Assembly: GCA_902801565.1 (NCBI GenBank)
Contig: CADCIX010000002.1
Coordinates: 110,476-174,475, forward strand
Reading direction: 5' to 3'
Length of the DNA: 64,000 bases
From: an uncultured Veillonellaceae bacterium
Lineage (GTDB): Bacteria; Bacillota; Negativicutes; Selenomonadales; Selenomonadaceae
Shown here one piece after another: positions 8,444-16,537 of this stretch. The position numbers and the translations under genes were made by a program. The notes beneath the pieces are model-generated. The model did not search any database. It worked only from the letters and a program-made list of their open reading frames with translations, and was not told where the DNA came from. Position 1 is the first letter of the stretch; each line of letters starts with the position of its first letter.

Positions 8444-8472
8444 ATGACAAATCGTTCCCAATGTAGTAAAAT
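8444..8472 (+). promoter_or_regulatory. Promoter of the polyprenyl synthase gene
   Basis: ATGACA (8444-8449) and TAAAAT (8467-8472), 17 bases apart, each differing from consensus at one position. A perfect TTGACA at 8431-8436 is 30 bases from the -10 box and is probably not used with it. Confidence 0.55.
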
Positions 8473-8502
8473 GAATAAGTATGTTAATTTTTTTTGTAGG
8501 TG

Positions 8503-9480
8503 ATGGATTTGTCGAACGCGATGTTTGATACGATAAAGCGTGATTTGGAGCAGCTGGAGGATGAGCTTCTGGCGGCTGTGGACTCGCCGGTGGATATTGT
8601 GCAGGAGATCGGTGAGCATCTGGTGTCGGCCGGAGGGAAACGCATCCGTCCGGCACTTTGTCTGCTGGCAGCTCACGGAGGCCCTGATTTTGAGCTCAAG
8701 CGCCTGCTTCCTCTGGCTGCGTCTTTGGAGCTCATCCATACGGCTTCCCTCGTTCATGACGATGTCATCGATGAGGCCGGCACACGGAGAGGGGTTCCCA
8801 CGGCCAACGCGAAATGGGGCAACCAGATTTCCATCCTGAGCGGTGATTACATCTTCGCCCAGGCCTTCCGGCTGGTGTCAGCGAAGGATTATGGCAATTA
8901 TATCTACCATCGGCTGGCGGAACTGGTGGGAGACCTGAGCACGGGCGAGATCATCCAGAACCGCCAGGTGTACATGGCCTCGAGGGATGTGGAGGATTAT
9001 TACAACCGCATCCAGAAAAAGACGGCAGATTTCCTGGAGATCTGCTGTGAGCTGGGCGGTGTTGTCTCCGGCATGCCGAAGGAGAAAACAAAGCGGCTGG
9101 CGGAGTATGGGCATTGCATTGGCATGGCCTTCCAGATTACGGATGACATCCTTGATATTGAGCAGACGGAGGAGAAAATCGGCAAACCTGCCGGGAATGA
9201 CATCCGGCAGGGCATTGTGACACTGCCTGTCATACGGGCCTTGAATGAAAGTCCGGACCGTGAGGAACTGGAACGGATTGTCACGGATTCTGATATGACG
9301 GATGAAATGCTGGAACGGGCGATTTCCATCGTCAAGGCCAGTGATGGGGTGGATTTCGCCAAGGCCAGGGCGGATGAGTATCTGCAGCGGGCCAGGGAAG
9401 CATTGCCCGAGGACTTGCCGGAAGACATACGGGAAGCCTTCCTCATGGTGGCGGATTTCATTGCAGAGCGTGACTTTTAA
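8503..9480 (+). CDS. Polyprenyl diphosphate synthase (quinone side chain)
   Basis: A 325-residue trans-isoprenyl diphosphate synthase that extends allylic diphosphates with isopentenyl diphosphate. It shows the GGKRIRP substrate motif (about residue 45), the first aspartate-rich motif DDVID at residues 86-90 and the second motif DDILD at 214-218. Family length matches hepta-/octaprenyl synthases rather than farnesyl synthases. UbiD- and UbiA-type genes lie in the same direction a few kilobases downstream, so the product is probably the menaquinone tail. The start is ATG 8503 (a GTG sits one codon earlier); only a weak GTAGG precedes it. Confidence 0.88.
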   Translation: MDLSNAMFDTIKRDLEQLEDELLAAVDSPVDIVQEIGEHLVSAGGKRIRPALCLLAAHGGPDFELKRLLPLAASLELIHTASLVHDDVIDEAGTRRGVPTANAKWGNQISILSGDYIFAQAFRLVSAKDYGNYIYHRLAELVGDLSTGEIIQNRQVYMASRDVEDYYNRIQKKTADFLEICCELGGVVSGMPKEKTKRLAEYGHCIGMAFQITDDILDIEQTEEKIGKPAGNDIRQGIVTLPVIRALNESPDREELERIVTDSDMTDEMLERAISIVKASDGVDFAKARADEYLQRAREALPEDLPEDIREAFLMVADFIAERDF

Positions 9481-9494
9481 GGAGAGACGATAAC

Positions 9495-9860
9495 ATGTTT
9501 GGGATTGGGCTGCCGGAATTCATACTCATCCTCATCGTGGGGCTTATCGTTTTCGGTCCGAGCAAGCTGCCGGAGCTTGGGCGTGCCGTGGGCAAGGGCA
9601 TGAGGGAATTCCGCAAGGCATCCAATGCGCTTCAGGCGGCAATCAATGCGCCGGATGAACCAGTTGCAAGGCCTTCTGCGTCGGCTGCTGCCAGAGCCCC
9701 GGAAGTTGCGGAAACGGTGCCAAAGACAGGGGAGGCAGCGGCTTCGCCCAGGGAAACAGCAGCCCGGGAGCCGGAAACTTCCGTATCGGTTGCATCGGGG
9801 TATCATCCTCCCACACAGGAGTCGGTGCGGGCGCAATTGGAAGAACAACAGAAGCTATGA
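9495..9860 (+). CDS. tatA: Sec-independent translocase TatA/TatB-family protein
   Basis: A 121-residue protein with the Tat A/B pattern: one N-terminal membrane helix, the hinge FGPSKLPELG (about residues 20-29), an amphipathic helix, and a long Ala/Pro/Glu-rich tail. The tail is longer than in the second copy downstream and is TatB-like in length, so this copy may take the TatB role or be a specialised TatA. It follows the polyprenyl synthase gene by 14 bases with AAGGAGAG upstream, and a terminator comes directly after it. Confidence 0.85.
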   Translation: MFGIGLPEFILILIVGLIVFGPSKLPELGRAVGKGMREFRKASNALQAAINAPDEPVARPSASAAARAPEVAETVPKTGEAAASPRETAAREPETSVSVASGYHPPTQESVRAQLEEQQKL

Positions 9861-9868
9861 GAGGAACC

Positions 9869-9896
9869 GCCTTTGCATTTTGCAGGGGCGTTTTTC
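9869..9896 (+). terminator. Intrinsic terminator after the first tatA-type gene
   Basis: CGCCTTTGCA (9869-9878) pairs with TGCAGGGGCG (9882-9891) around a 3-base loop, then TTTTTC. It splits the tat genes into two transcription units. Confidence 0.75.
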
Positions 9897-9900
9897 GTAA

Positions 9901-9929
9901 TTGAGATTTTCGCTTGTGCCATGTATAAT
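9901..9929 (+). promoter_or_regulatory. Strong promoter of tatA-tatC
   Basis: TTGAGA (9901-9906), 17 bases, then a perfect TATAAT (9924-9929). Transcription from about 9936 covers the second tatA, tatC and, before the IS607 insertion, presumably ubiD and later genes. Confidence 0.7.
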
Positions 9930-9983
9930 AATATGATAAGAAATAAGAAGAAATAGTGGAGATTTGCGATAGGAGGATTTTGT

Positions 9984-10190
9984 ATGTTTGGATTGGGTGT
10001 GCCGGAACTCTTGATCATTCTCGTCATTGGCCTGGTGCTGTTCGGCCCGGGGAAATTGCCGGATGTGGGCAAGGCCTTGGGGAAAAGCATCAAGGAGTTC
10101 AAGCATGCGAACAAGGAGGACGACCCGGTGAATGTGACGGAGAAACCGCAGGCATTGGCGGCCAAGACGGAAGAGGCCGGGAAAAAATAG
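9984..10190 (+). CDS. tatA: Sec-independent translocase TatA
   Basis: A 68-residue protein with one N-terminal membrane helix, the FGPGKLPDVG hinge and a short charged tail, the standard TatA form. It oligomerises to form the pore that passes folded twin-arginine substrates recruited by TatC. It starts at ATG 9984 after AGGAGG, and tatC follows 18 bases later. Confidence 0.9.
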   Translation: MFGLGVPELLIILVIGLVLFGPGKLPDVGKALGKSIKEFKHANKEDDPVNVTEKPQALAAKTEEAGKK

Positions 10191-10208
10191 ACCGGGTAGG
10201 GAGCATCC

Positions 10209-10976
10209 ATGTCAGAAGAAAAGATAATTGAGGCACAATTGCCTGAGACTGCGGAAGAGGAAACTTCATCGGAATCCTTGGATGATGGCAGCATGTCTCT
10301 GGTGAAGCATCTGGAGGAACTGCGGGCGCGCCTGATCCGGAGCTTGCTTGCCGTGGCTGTCGGCAGCGGTATTGCTTACTATTTCGTCGATGATATCATG
10401 CACTGGCTGACGCTGCCTGTGGGGAAGCTTTATTATATGCAGCCCTCGGAGGCATTCTTCACTTATTTGAAGGTGGCAGTCGTTGCGGGCTTCCTCATTG
10501 CCCTGCCTGTGGTCTTTTACCATGTCTGGCGCTTCTTGCTGCCAGCGTTGACACATCATGAGCGCAAGGTCATCGGGATTGTGGTGCCCGTTTCCGTTGT
10601 GCTGTTTTTCGGAGGGCTGGCATTTTCCTTTTTCTTCGTCCTGCCGGCGGCGGTCAAATTTTTCATGGGCTTTGGCGATGAGAACCTGGAGGCGATGTTT
10701 TCCGTCAACAAGTATTTCGATTTCGTCATCACCTTTGTCCTGCCCTTCGGGTTTGTGTTTGAACTGCCTCTCGCCATCACGATTCTGGGAAAACTTGGTA
10801 TCATAGGCTCTGCCTTCCTGAAGAGGCACCAGCGCATGGTGATCTTCCTCTCCTTTGTGATCGGGGCGATTATCACGCCGACACCGGACATATTCACGCA
10901 GTCCATGCTGGCCTTGCCCATGATTCTGTTGTATGAGGTTGGATATCTTATTGTGCGCTATATTTTGAAGAAATAG
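10209..10976 (+). CDS. tatC: Sec-independent translocase TatC
   Basis: The 255-residue receptor of the twin-arginine pathway, which binds RR signal peptides. It has six hydrophobic segments, the N-terminal HLEELRARLIRS motif (about residues 35-46) and the conserved Pro/Glu-rich periplasmic segments of TatC. The N-terminus is extended by an acidic stretch of about 30 residues. Tat systems in anaerobes mainly export cofactor-containing redox enzymes, which fits the quinone genes nearby. An IS607 element lies directly downstream. Confidence 0.95.
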   Translation: MSEEKIIEAQLPETAEEETSSESLDDGSMSLVKHLEELRARLIRSLLAVAVGSGIAYYFVDDIMHWLTLPVGKLYYMQPSEAFFTYLKVAVVAGFLIALPVVFYHVWRFLLPALTHHERKVIGIVVPVSVVLFFGGLAFSFFFVLPAAVKFFMGFGDENLEAMFSVNKYFDFVITFVLPFGFVFELPLAITILGKLGIIGSAFLKRHQRMVIFLSFVIGAIITPTPDIFTQSMLALPMILLYEVGYLIVRYILKK

Positions 10977-11002
10977 GGGAGGAATTTTAAGTAACTGATT
11001 TT

Positions 11003-11020
11003 ATAGACAAAAGTGTATAT
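11003..11020 (+). repeat. Left 18-bp inverted repeat of the IS607 element
   Basis: ATAGACAAAAGTGTATAT, the exact reverse complement of 12999-13016. Its TAGACA also serves as the -35 box of the tnpA promoter. Confidence 0.85.
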
Positions 11021-11032
11021 TAGTGCTATAAT
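11004..11032 (+). promoter_or_regulatory. Promoter of tnpA, overlapping the left repeat
   Basis: TAGACA (11004-11009), 17 bases, TATAAT (11027-11032), with TGC forming an extended -10. The -35 box lies inside the terminal repeat, so any protein that binds the element's end would also block this promoter. Confidence 0.65.
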
Positions 11033-11054
11033 GTGCTTATGGAGGATTAACGCC

Positions 11055-11702
11055 ATGAACACATCAAATATCACTAATTACAAACCTAAAGAATTTGCTG
11101 AGCTTCTTAATGTTACGGTCAAGACACTTCAACGCTGGGACAGAGAGAAAACGCTTGTAGCAAACAGAACCCCCACGAATCGGAGATATTATACTTACGA
11201 CCAGTATTTACAGTTCAAAGGCATTGGCAAAGACGCTGATTCTCGGAAAATAGTCATTTACGCTAGAGTGTCAACCAGGAATCAGACCGATGATTTAGAG
11301 AATCAAGTGGATTTTCTTCAGCAGTATGTCAATGCCAAAGGGCTTATAGCTGATGATGTTATCAGAGATTACGGAAGCGGCCTTAACTACAACCGCAAAA
11401 AATGGAATCAGCTATTGGGCGAAGTCATGGAAAACAAAATCAAAATGATTCTTGTATCTCACAAGGATAGATTTGTTCGATTTGGCTTCGACTGGTTTGA
11501 GAAATTCTGCAACAAGTTCAATGTAGAGATAGTTGTTGTCAAAAATGAGAAACTGTCTCCACACGAAGAACTGGTACAGGACATAGTAAGTATTCTTCAT
11601 GTATTTTCTTGCAGGCTGTATGGCTTACGGAAATACAAAAAACAGATTGAAGGGGACGAGACTATTGCTAAAGGCGTTCAAAACGGAGATAGCCCCGACT
11701 GA
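11055..11702 (+). CDS. tnpA: IS607-family transposase TnpA (serine recombinase)
   Basis: A 215-residue small serine recombinase. The N-terminal MerR-like HTH reads KPKEFAELLNVTVKTLQRWD (about residues 10-29). The catalytic domain begins near residue 75 and contains the nucleophile Ser in YARVST. Further conserved blocks are the DYGSGLNYNRKKW region and LVSHKDRFVRFGF. The ATG at 11055 has GGAGG 9 bases upstream. The 3' end overlaps the start of tnpB, as is usual in this family. It moves the element by site-specific recombination through a circular intermediate. Confidence 0.93.
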   Translation: MNTSNITNYKPKEFAELLNVTVKTLQRWDREKTLVANRTPTNRRYYTYDQYLQFKGIGKDADSRKIVIYARVSTRNQTDDLENQVDFLQQYVNAKGLIADDVIRDYGSGLNYNRKKWNQLLGEVMENKIKMILVSHKDRFVRFGFDWFEKFCNKFNVEIVVVKNEKLSPHEELVQDIVSILHVFSCRLYGLRKYKKQIEGDETIAKGVQNGDSPD

Positions 11703-12864
11703 AGAACAGAAAGAAAAAATCATCCGTTCTATCGGCGTGGCGAGATTCATGTATAACCAGTATATAGCCTATAACCGCCGTCTATACAAGATGTATCAGC
11801 GTGGGTTGCTTGATGAGAAACAGAAACATTTTGTTACTGCTAACGAGTTTGACAAGTATGTTAATCACAAGCTGAAGAAAGAACTGCCGTGGATTGACCA
11901 ATGCGGTTCAAAGGCCCGCAAGAAAGCCTTAGTAAACGCAGAACAGGCATTTAAGCGATTCTTCGCTGGCGTATCAGGTTTTCCAAACTTCAAGAAAAAG
12001 GCAAATCAAGATGTGAAGCTGTATTTTCCAAAAAATAATAAAGGTGATTGGACAATATGGCGGTACAAATTGATGATACCGACTCTAAAACAGGTCAGAC
12101 TGAAGGAATTTGGCTATCTGCCTATAGGGGCTAAAGTGACTAACGGCACTGTTTCCTATGTAGCTGGTCGCTTCTATGTGTCCGTGGTCGTGGATATTGA
12201 CGAAAAATCCAAGTACAACAATGATTTGGAGTCATGTTACGCCATACGAACAGAAGGTATTGGCATAGATTTAGGTGTGAAAGACCTTGCTATCGTCAGC
12301 GATGGCAGAGTTTTCAAGAATATCAATAAGAGTTCAAAGGTCAAAAGACTGGAGAAACGGCTTCGGAGAGAGCAGAGGCGCCTTAGCCGTAAATATGAGT
12401 TTAGAAAAAAGAAAGGTGGTAAACCTGCTACTGCCTCTGCAAACATAGAGAAGCAAAAGCTAAAGGTACAAAAGCTTCATCAACGCATAGCAAGAATCCG
12501 TAAGGATTACGAAAACAAAACTATCCATGAAGTAGTGAAGCAAAAACCACGCTTTATCACAATGGAAGATTTGAATGTTAAAGGCATGATGAAGAATCGG
12601 CACCTGGCAAAAGCGATAGCGGCACAGAGGTTCAATCACCTGTTAGCCAAACTGGAACGCAAGGCTGAAATCATAGGCATTGAACTTCGGAAAGTTGACA
12701 GATTCTATCCCAGTTCCAAAACTTGCCATGCTTGCGGACATATACATAAAGGTCTGAAACTCAAAGACAGAGTGTATGTTTGTCCTGAATGTGGCTATAC
12801 AGCGGACAGGGATTATAACGCTTCGCTAAATTTGCGGGATGCTAAAGAATATCGGGTAGCTTAA
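11665..12864 (+). CDS. tnpB: RNA-guided endonuclease TnpB
   Basis: About 399 residues. The RuvC catalytic residues are in place: Asp in GIDLGVKDLA, Glu in ITMEDLNVKGM, and Asp in DRDYNASLNL. The zinc-ribbon CHACG/CPECG pairs lie between the last two. TnpB cuts DNA guided by an omega-RNA made from the element's 3' end and helps the element persist. I prefer the TTG at 11665, with AAGGGG 9 bases upstream and the family-typical LLKAFKTEI N-terminus. ATGs at 11599 or 11623 would give longer versions overlapping tnpA. All catalytic residues are present, so it is probably active. Confidence 0.92.
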   Translation: MLKAFKTEIAPTEEQKEKIIRSIGVARFMYNQYIAYNRRLYKMYQRGLLDEKQKHFVTANEFDKYVNHKLKKELPWIDQCGSKARKKALVNAEQAFKRFFAGVSGFPNFKKKANQDVKLYFPKNNKGDWTIWRYKLMIPTLKQVRLKEFGYLPIGAKVTNGTVSYVAGRFYVSVVVDIDEKSKYNNDLESCYAIRTEGIGIDLGVKDLAIVSDGRVFKNINKSSKVKRLEKRLRREQRRLSRKYEFRKKKGGKPATASANIEKQKLKVQKLHQRIARIRKDYENKTIHEVVKQKPRFITMEDLNVKGMMKNRHLAKAIAAQRFNHLLAKLERKAEIIGIELRKVDRFYPSSKTCHACGHIHKGLKLKDRVYVCPECGYTADRDYNASLNLRDAKEYRVA

Positions 12865-13016
12865 CAACAAAAGTTCCGATATGTGTACCGATGGCTAGTC
12901 GGGAATTTATGCCTTTGGAGTGCTATAAAAAAACGCCAGTAGCTTGTCCTTTAGGGGCGGCGAGAGCGAGCACGATGAACAAGGAATTTTTCTAAGACAT
13001 ATACACTTTTGTCTAT
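12865..13016 (+). ncRNA. Candidate omega-RNA / right-end RNA of TnpB
   Basis: The noncoding tail between the tnpB stop and the right repeat contains a GTCCTTTAGGGGC-type hairpin and a GC-rich segment near 12945-12970. In TnpB systems the scaffold RNA comes from the end of tnpB and this tail, and the guide is the DNA just beyond the element. Here the guide would therefore begin in the ubiD leader after about 13016. Boundaries are estimates from position. Confidence 0.5.
12999..13016 (+). repeat. Right 18-bp inverted repeat of the IS607 element
   Basis: ATATACACTTTTGTCTAT, an exact reverse complement of the left repeat at 11003-11020. Confidence 0.85.
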
Positions 13017-13036
13017 GTTTTTAGTAGCAGATAGTC

Positions 13037-14494
13037 GTGGCATACAAGGATTTACGCGAGTTTATCGAGGAATTGGAGAAGCGCGGCCTGCTCAGGCGGA
13101 TACGGGCAGAGGTGGACTGCAATCTGGAGATCACGGAAATAACGGATCGCGTGTCGAAGATGGAGGGCAGGAAGAATGTCGCGCTCCTTTTTGAGAACGT
13201 GAAGGGATATGACATGCCTGTGCTCATGAATGCCTTTGGGAGCTATGAGCGCATGGCGCTGGCCCTGGGGGTGGAGAAGCTGGACGATATCGGGGAGGAG
13301 ATCCGGGAAATCCTCAAGCTTCCCTATATTTCCCTGCAGAACAAGTTCAGCGTGGTTTCCCTGATTCCCATGGCGAAAAAGGCCGTCAATTTCCCCAAAT
13401 ATGTCAAGAATGCGCCCTGCCAGGAAGTGGTCATGGAGGAGCCGGATCTGGACAAGATTCCTATCCTCAAATGCTGGCCCCAGGATGGCGGGCCTTTTGT
13501 GACCCTGCCCCTGGTCTTCACGAAAAATCCTGCAACGGGCAAGCGCAATGTGGGAATGTACCGCCTGCAGAAATACGACAGCAGGACCACGGGGATGCAC
13601 TGGCACATCCACAAGAACGGCGCGGAGAACTTCCGCGACATGAAGGCGAAGGGGGGGGAGCGCATCGAGGCAGCCGTTGCCATCGGAACGGACCCGGTGC
13701 TGACCTATGCGGCCACGGCTCCCCTTCCCAGGGATATCGACGAGATGGTCTTTGCGGGCTTCCTTCGCCACAAATCCGTGGAGATGGTGAAGTGCAAGAC
13801 GGTGGATCTGGAGGTCCCGGCCCATGCGGAAATCATTCTGGAGGGCTATGTGCGGACGGACGAGATGCGCCGCGAGGGGCCCTTTGGCGACCATACGGGC
13901 TATTATTCCCTGGCGGATGACTATCCCGTGTTCCACGTGACTTGCATCACCCATCGCAGGAATCCCATCTATTTCGCAACGGTGGTGGGAAAGCCGCCCA
14001 TGGAGGACTGCTATCTGGCGAAGGCCACGGAGCGCATTTTCCTTCCGCTGCTCCAGCAGATGCTGCCGGAGGTTGTGGACATCAACATGCCCTTGGAAGG
14101 TGTGTTCCATGACTGCGTCATCGTCTCAATCAAGAAAAGCTTCCCGATGCAGGCGCGGAAGGTCATGCATGCCTTCTGGGGCATGGGACAGATGATGAAC
14201 GTGAAGATGATCATCGTGGTGGATGCCCATGTGAACGTGCAGGACCTCAACGAAGTCTGGTGGCGCGTCTACAATAACATCGATGCCAAGCATGATCTGG
14301 AGATCGTGGAGGGGCCGCTGGATGTTCTCGACCATTCCTCCCCCATGGCGAAATGGGGCGCGAAGCTCGGCATCGATGCCACGAAGACCTGGCCGGAGGA
14401 AGGCCATTCCCGGGAGTGGCCCGATGAGATCGAGATGACGGAGGAGATCCGCCGGAAGGTCGATGAAAAGTGGAGAGAACTGGGATTGGAGTAG
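13037..14494 (+). CDS. UbiD-family decarboxylase (menaquinone type)
   Basis: A 485-residue prenylated-FMN-dependent decarboxylase. The N-terminus MAYKDLREFIEELEKRG is typical, and the conserved Arg/Glu core lies around residues 170-290 (for example REGPFGDHTGYY). With the UbiA-type gene downstream and the polyprenyl synthase upstream, it most likely removes the carboxyl group of a menaquinone precursor. The start is GTG 13037; a TAG stop four codons upstream excludes an earlier one. No Shine-Dalgarno sequence precedes it. GGGAGG after tatC, now about 2 kb away beyond the IS607 insertion, may once have served it. Confidence 0.88.
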   Translation: MAYKDLREFIEELEKRGLLRRIRAEVDCNLEITEITDRVSKMEGRKNVALLFENVKGYDMPVLMNAFGSYERMALALGVEKLDDIGEEIREILKLPYISLQNKFSVVSLIPMAKKAVNFPKYVKNAPCQEVVMEEPDLDKIPILKCWPQDGGPFVTLPLVFTKNPATGKRNVGMYRLQKYDSRTTGMHWHIHKNGAENFRDMKAKGGERIEAAVAIGTDPVLTYAATAPLPRDIDEMVFAGFLRHKSVEMVKCKTVDLEVPAHAEIILEGYVRTDEMRREGPFGDHTGYYSLADDYPVFHVTCITHRRNPIYFATVVGKPPMEDCYLAKATERIFLPLLQQMLPEVVDINMPLEGVFHDCVIVSIKKSFPMQARKVMHAFWGMGQMMNVKMIIVVDAHVNVQDLNEVWWRVYNNIDAKHDLEIVEGPLDVLDHSSPMAKWGAKLGIDATKTWPEEGHSREWPDEIEMTEEIRRKVDEKWRELGLE

Positions 14495-14503
14495 GAGTGG
14501 TTG

Positions 14504-16444
14504 GTGGAAGAAATGAGTATTAAAGGGGAACAAGATTTTTATACATATTTGAATCGTCTCCATAAAATGTTGCCGGAAACATTTATTTTAATTGTGGCAA
14601 ACAACACGCCTTGGGGCCCCTCTTTTACGCCTCAGGTATCAAATTTTTTTCGCAGAAGCATGGGTTTGCAGGCTGATTTATGTGATAAGTTTCGATTGGC
14701 ATATGCGGCGGCTATTTATCGTGGCAATGTCGTGGTTGAACAACTATCGTCTCTCAGAGAAAAGAATATTGATATAACAATATCAAATAGCACAGATACG
14801 ACAATAAGATTGTGCAGTGCTGGTTTTGAGGGAGTGCCAGAGAGAAATCTTGGTTTGATTGAAGTGAATGGGAAAAATGTTTCGCTCAATCGGCGTGGCT
14901 TGAATTTTGTCGTATTGAATGCATCGACATTGGACGTAGTAGACTCGTGTACGGTGGATACATTCATTAATGATTTTGTTTGTTATCGATCGAATGATGT
15001 TGATCAGAAATTGAAGGAATATAAAGATCTCCATCCTGATGTTACCTTGGTTTGCATGAGCGGACCTGTTTTTCCACGAGACCATTTAACGGAGAACGAG
15101 AAATTCATAAAAACACATGGTTTAGTAGATGGTATGGTGATGGACAATATTTTTCAGGATTTAGATACGTTGATTACATCACGCAAGATATCATTACTGG
15201 ACTTCTATCCTGCGGGGGAAGAAGTTAAAGAAGTGCTTTCGCAACCGGACTCTTACACGGATTCATATGGCACGAGAAAATTTTTTGACAGGTCTGGAAA
15301 ACATGTCAATACGGGAGGCGGTATCCGTGTAACGCATGGACAGCCCAAGCAGCATGAACGGGCAATTTTTCTGGTGGGGAGTTGCTGCGTTTTTGGTGTT
15401 GCGGCATCAGATGAGCATACAATAGCGTCTTTTTTGCAGAGTCGCTTGAACGAAGAGGCCAGCGATGAGAAATTCATAGTTTACAATTATGGTTACTATC
15501 TTATGGGTGGATTGAATCCTCCGTTTTATGATGAGTATAAGATTTTGCAGTCCTTGCCGGTAAAATCAGGGGATATTGTGATATTGAGTTGGGGATTTAA
15601 GGGCGATGGCGTATATTATTGCGATATATCCCAGGCAGCGCAGAGACCACATGAATATGGGGAAGTGTTCTTTTGCATTGACCATTATACGCCAGCAGGA
15701 TACCATTTGATTGCTGATAAGCTGTATGAATTCCTGTCGGAAAACCATTTTTTCCCATTGAAGGAAAAAGTGGACATGAAAAATATTGAAGGCAAGGAAA
15801 AAGTCGAAGAAGATTTTCAATGGCAATCGGAATTGGATGAGTACAAAAAGAATTTGCGAAAAATCTATTCAGACATAAAACCTCGCATAGGATCTGTTGT
15901 GATGAATTGCAATCCGTTTACATTGGGACATCGTTATTTGGTAGAAACCGCATTGCAATTCTGTGATCGTCTGATTGTTTTTGTCGTTGAAGAAGACAAG
16001 TCAGACTTTCCATTCCAAGACAGGATCGATTTGGTCAAAAAGGGATTAGCTGATTTGAAAAATGTGGTAATTGTCCCCAGCGGGAATTTCATTATTTCTA
16101 CGCGAACTTTTGCCGAATATTTTAACAAGTCCAAGTTGCAGGATGTGAAAATTGATACATCTTTGGATGTGACAATATTCGCGAAAGAGATTGCTCCGTG
16201 TTTGGACATTTCTATACGCTTTGTGGGAACTGAGCCTTTTGATCATGTGACAGCCCAATATAATGAATCCATGGATTCGATTCTATCTCAGTATGGAATA
16301 GAAGTAAAAGAAATCCCTAGGTATGAAGTGAAGGGACAAATTGTTAGCGCATCGCAAGTAAGGCATTATATGCAAGATAAACAATGGGAAAAAATAGCGG
16401 AACTTGTGCCAAAAACGACATTGGACTATTTGAAAAACAGATAG
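14504..16444 (+). CDS. Three-domain fusion: ILEI-like, SGNH-like and CitC-like
   Basis: About 646 residues. The N-terminal part (about 70-190) resembles an ILEI/FAM3-type carbohydrate-binding domain (LNRRGLNFVVLN, then a DSCTVDTF strand). The middle (about 285-425) looks like an SGNH hydrolase, with nucleophile-type VGSCCVFG and a closing DHYTPAGYHLIA. The C-terminal part (about 455-645) matches the nucleotidyltransferase half of citrate lyase ligase: NCNPFTLGHRYL, IISTRTF and SASQVRHYM. The gene is much more AT-rich than ubiD and ubiA on either side, suggesting acquisition. GTG 14504 follows AGGAG by 6 bases; ATG 14513 is the alternative. A role in activating and attaching a glycan substituent is possible but unproven. 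Confidence 0.6.
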   Translation: MEEMSIKGEQDFYTYLNRLHKMLPETFILIVANNTPWGPSFTPQVSNFFRRSMGLQADLCDKFRLAYAAAIYRGNVVVEQLSSLREKNIDITISNSTDTTIRLCSAGFEGVPERNLGLIEVNGKNVSLNRRGLNFVVLNASTLDVVDSCTVDTFINDFVCYRSNDVDQKLKEYKDLHPDVTLVCMSGPVFPRDHLTENEKFIKTHGLVDGMVMDNIFQDLDTLITSRKISLLDFYPAGEEVKEVLSQPDSYTDSYGTRKFFDRSGKHVNTGGGIRVTHGQPKQHERAIFLVGSCCVFGVAASDEHTIASFLQSRLNEEASDEKFIVYNYGYYLMGGLNPPFYDEYKILQSLPVKSGDIVILSWGFKGDGVYYCDISQAAQRPHEYGEVFFCIDHYTPAGYHLIADKLYEFLSENHFFPLKEKVDMKNIEGKEKVEEDFQWQSELDEYKKNLRKIYSDIKPRIGSVVMNCNPFTLGHRYLVETALQFCDRLIVFVVEEDKSDFPFQDRIDLVKKGLADLKNVVIVPSGNFIISTRTFAEYFNKSKLQDVKIDTSLDVTIFAKEIAPCLDISIRFVGTEPFDHVTAQYNESMDSILSQYGIEVKEIPRYEVKGQIVSASQVRHYMQDKQWEKIAELVPKTTLDYLKNR

Positions 16445-16537
16445 TTCGGTTAAAGCGTCTGAAATGTGTCAAGATACGGGATTATATAGTAATGTAATGA
16501 CTTGCAAGAGTATATTAAATGCGGGGTTATAAAAATT

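Larger units (their letters stand above)
11003..13016 (+). mobile_element. IS607-family insertion sequence (tnpA + tnpB)
   Basis: Two transposon genes (serine recombinase TnpA and RNA-guided nuclease TnpB) are bounded by a perfect 18-bp inverted repeat at 11003-11020 and 12999-13016. The block is visibly more AT-rich than its neighbours. It sits between tatC and the ubiD-type gene, in the same direction. Exact ends cannot be fixed because IS607 elements make no target-site duplication; the repeats are taken as the minimum span. Both genes are intact, so the element may be recent and active. Confidence 0.85.
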
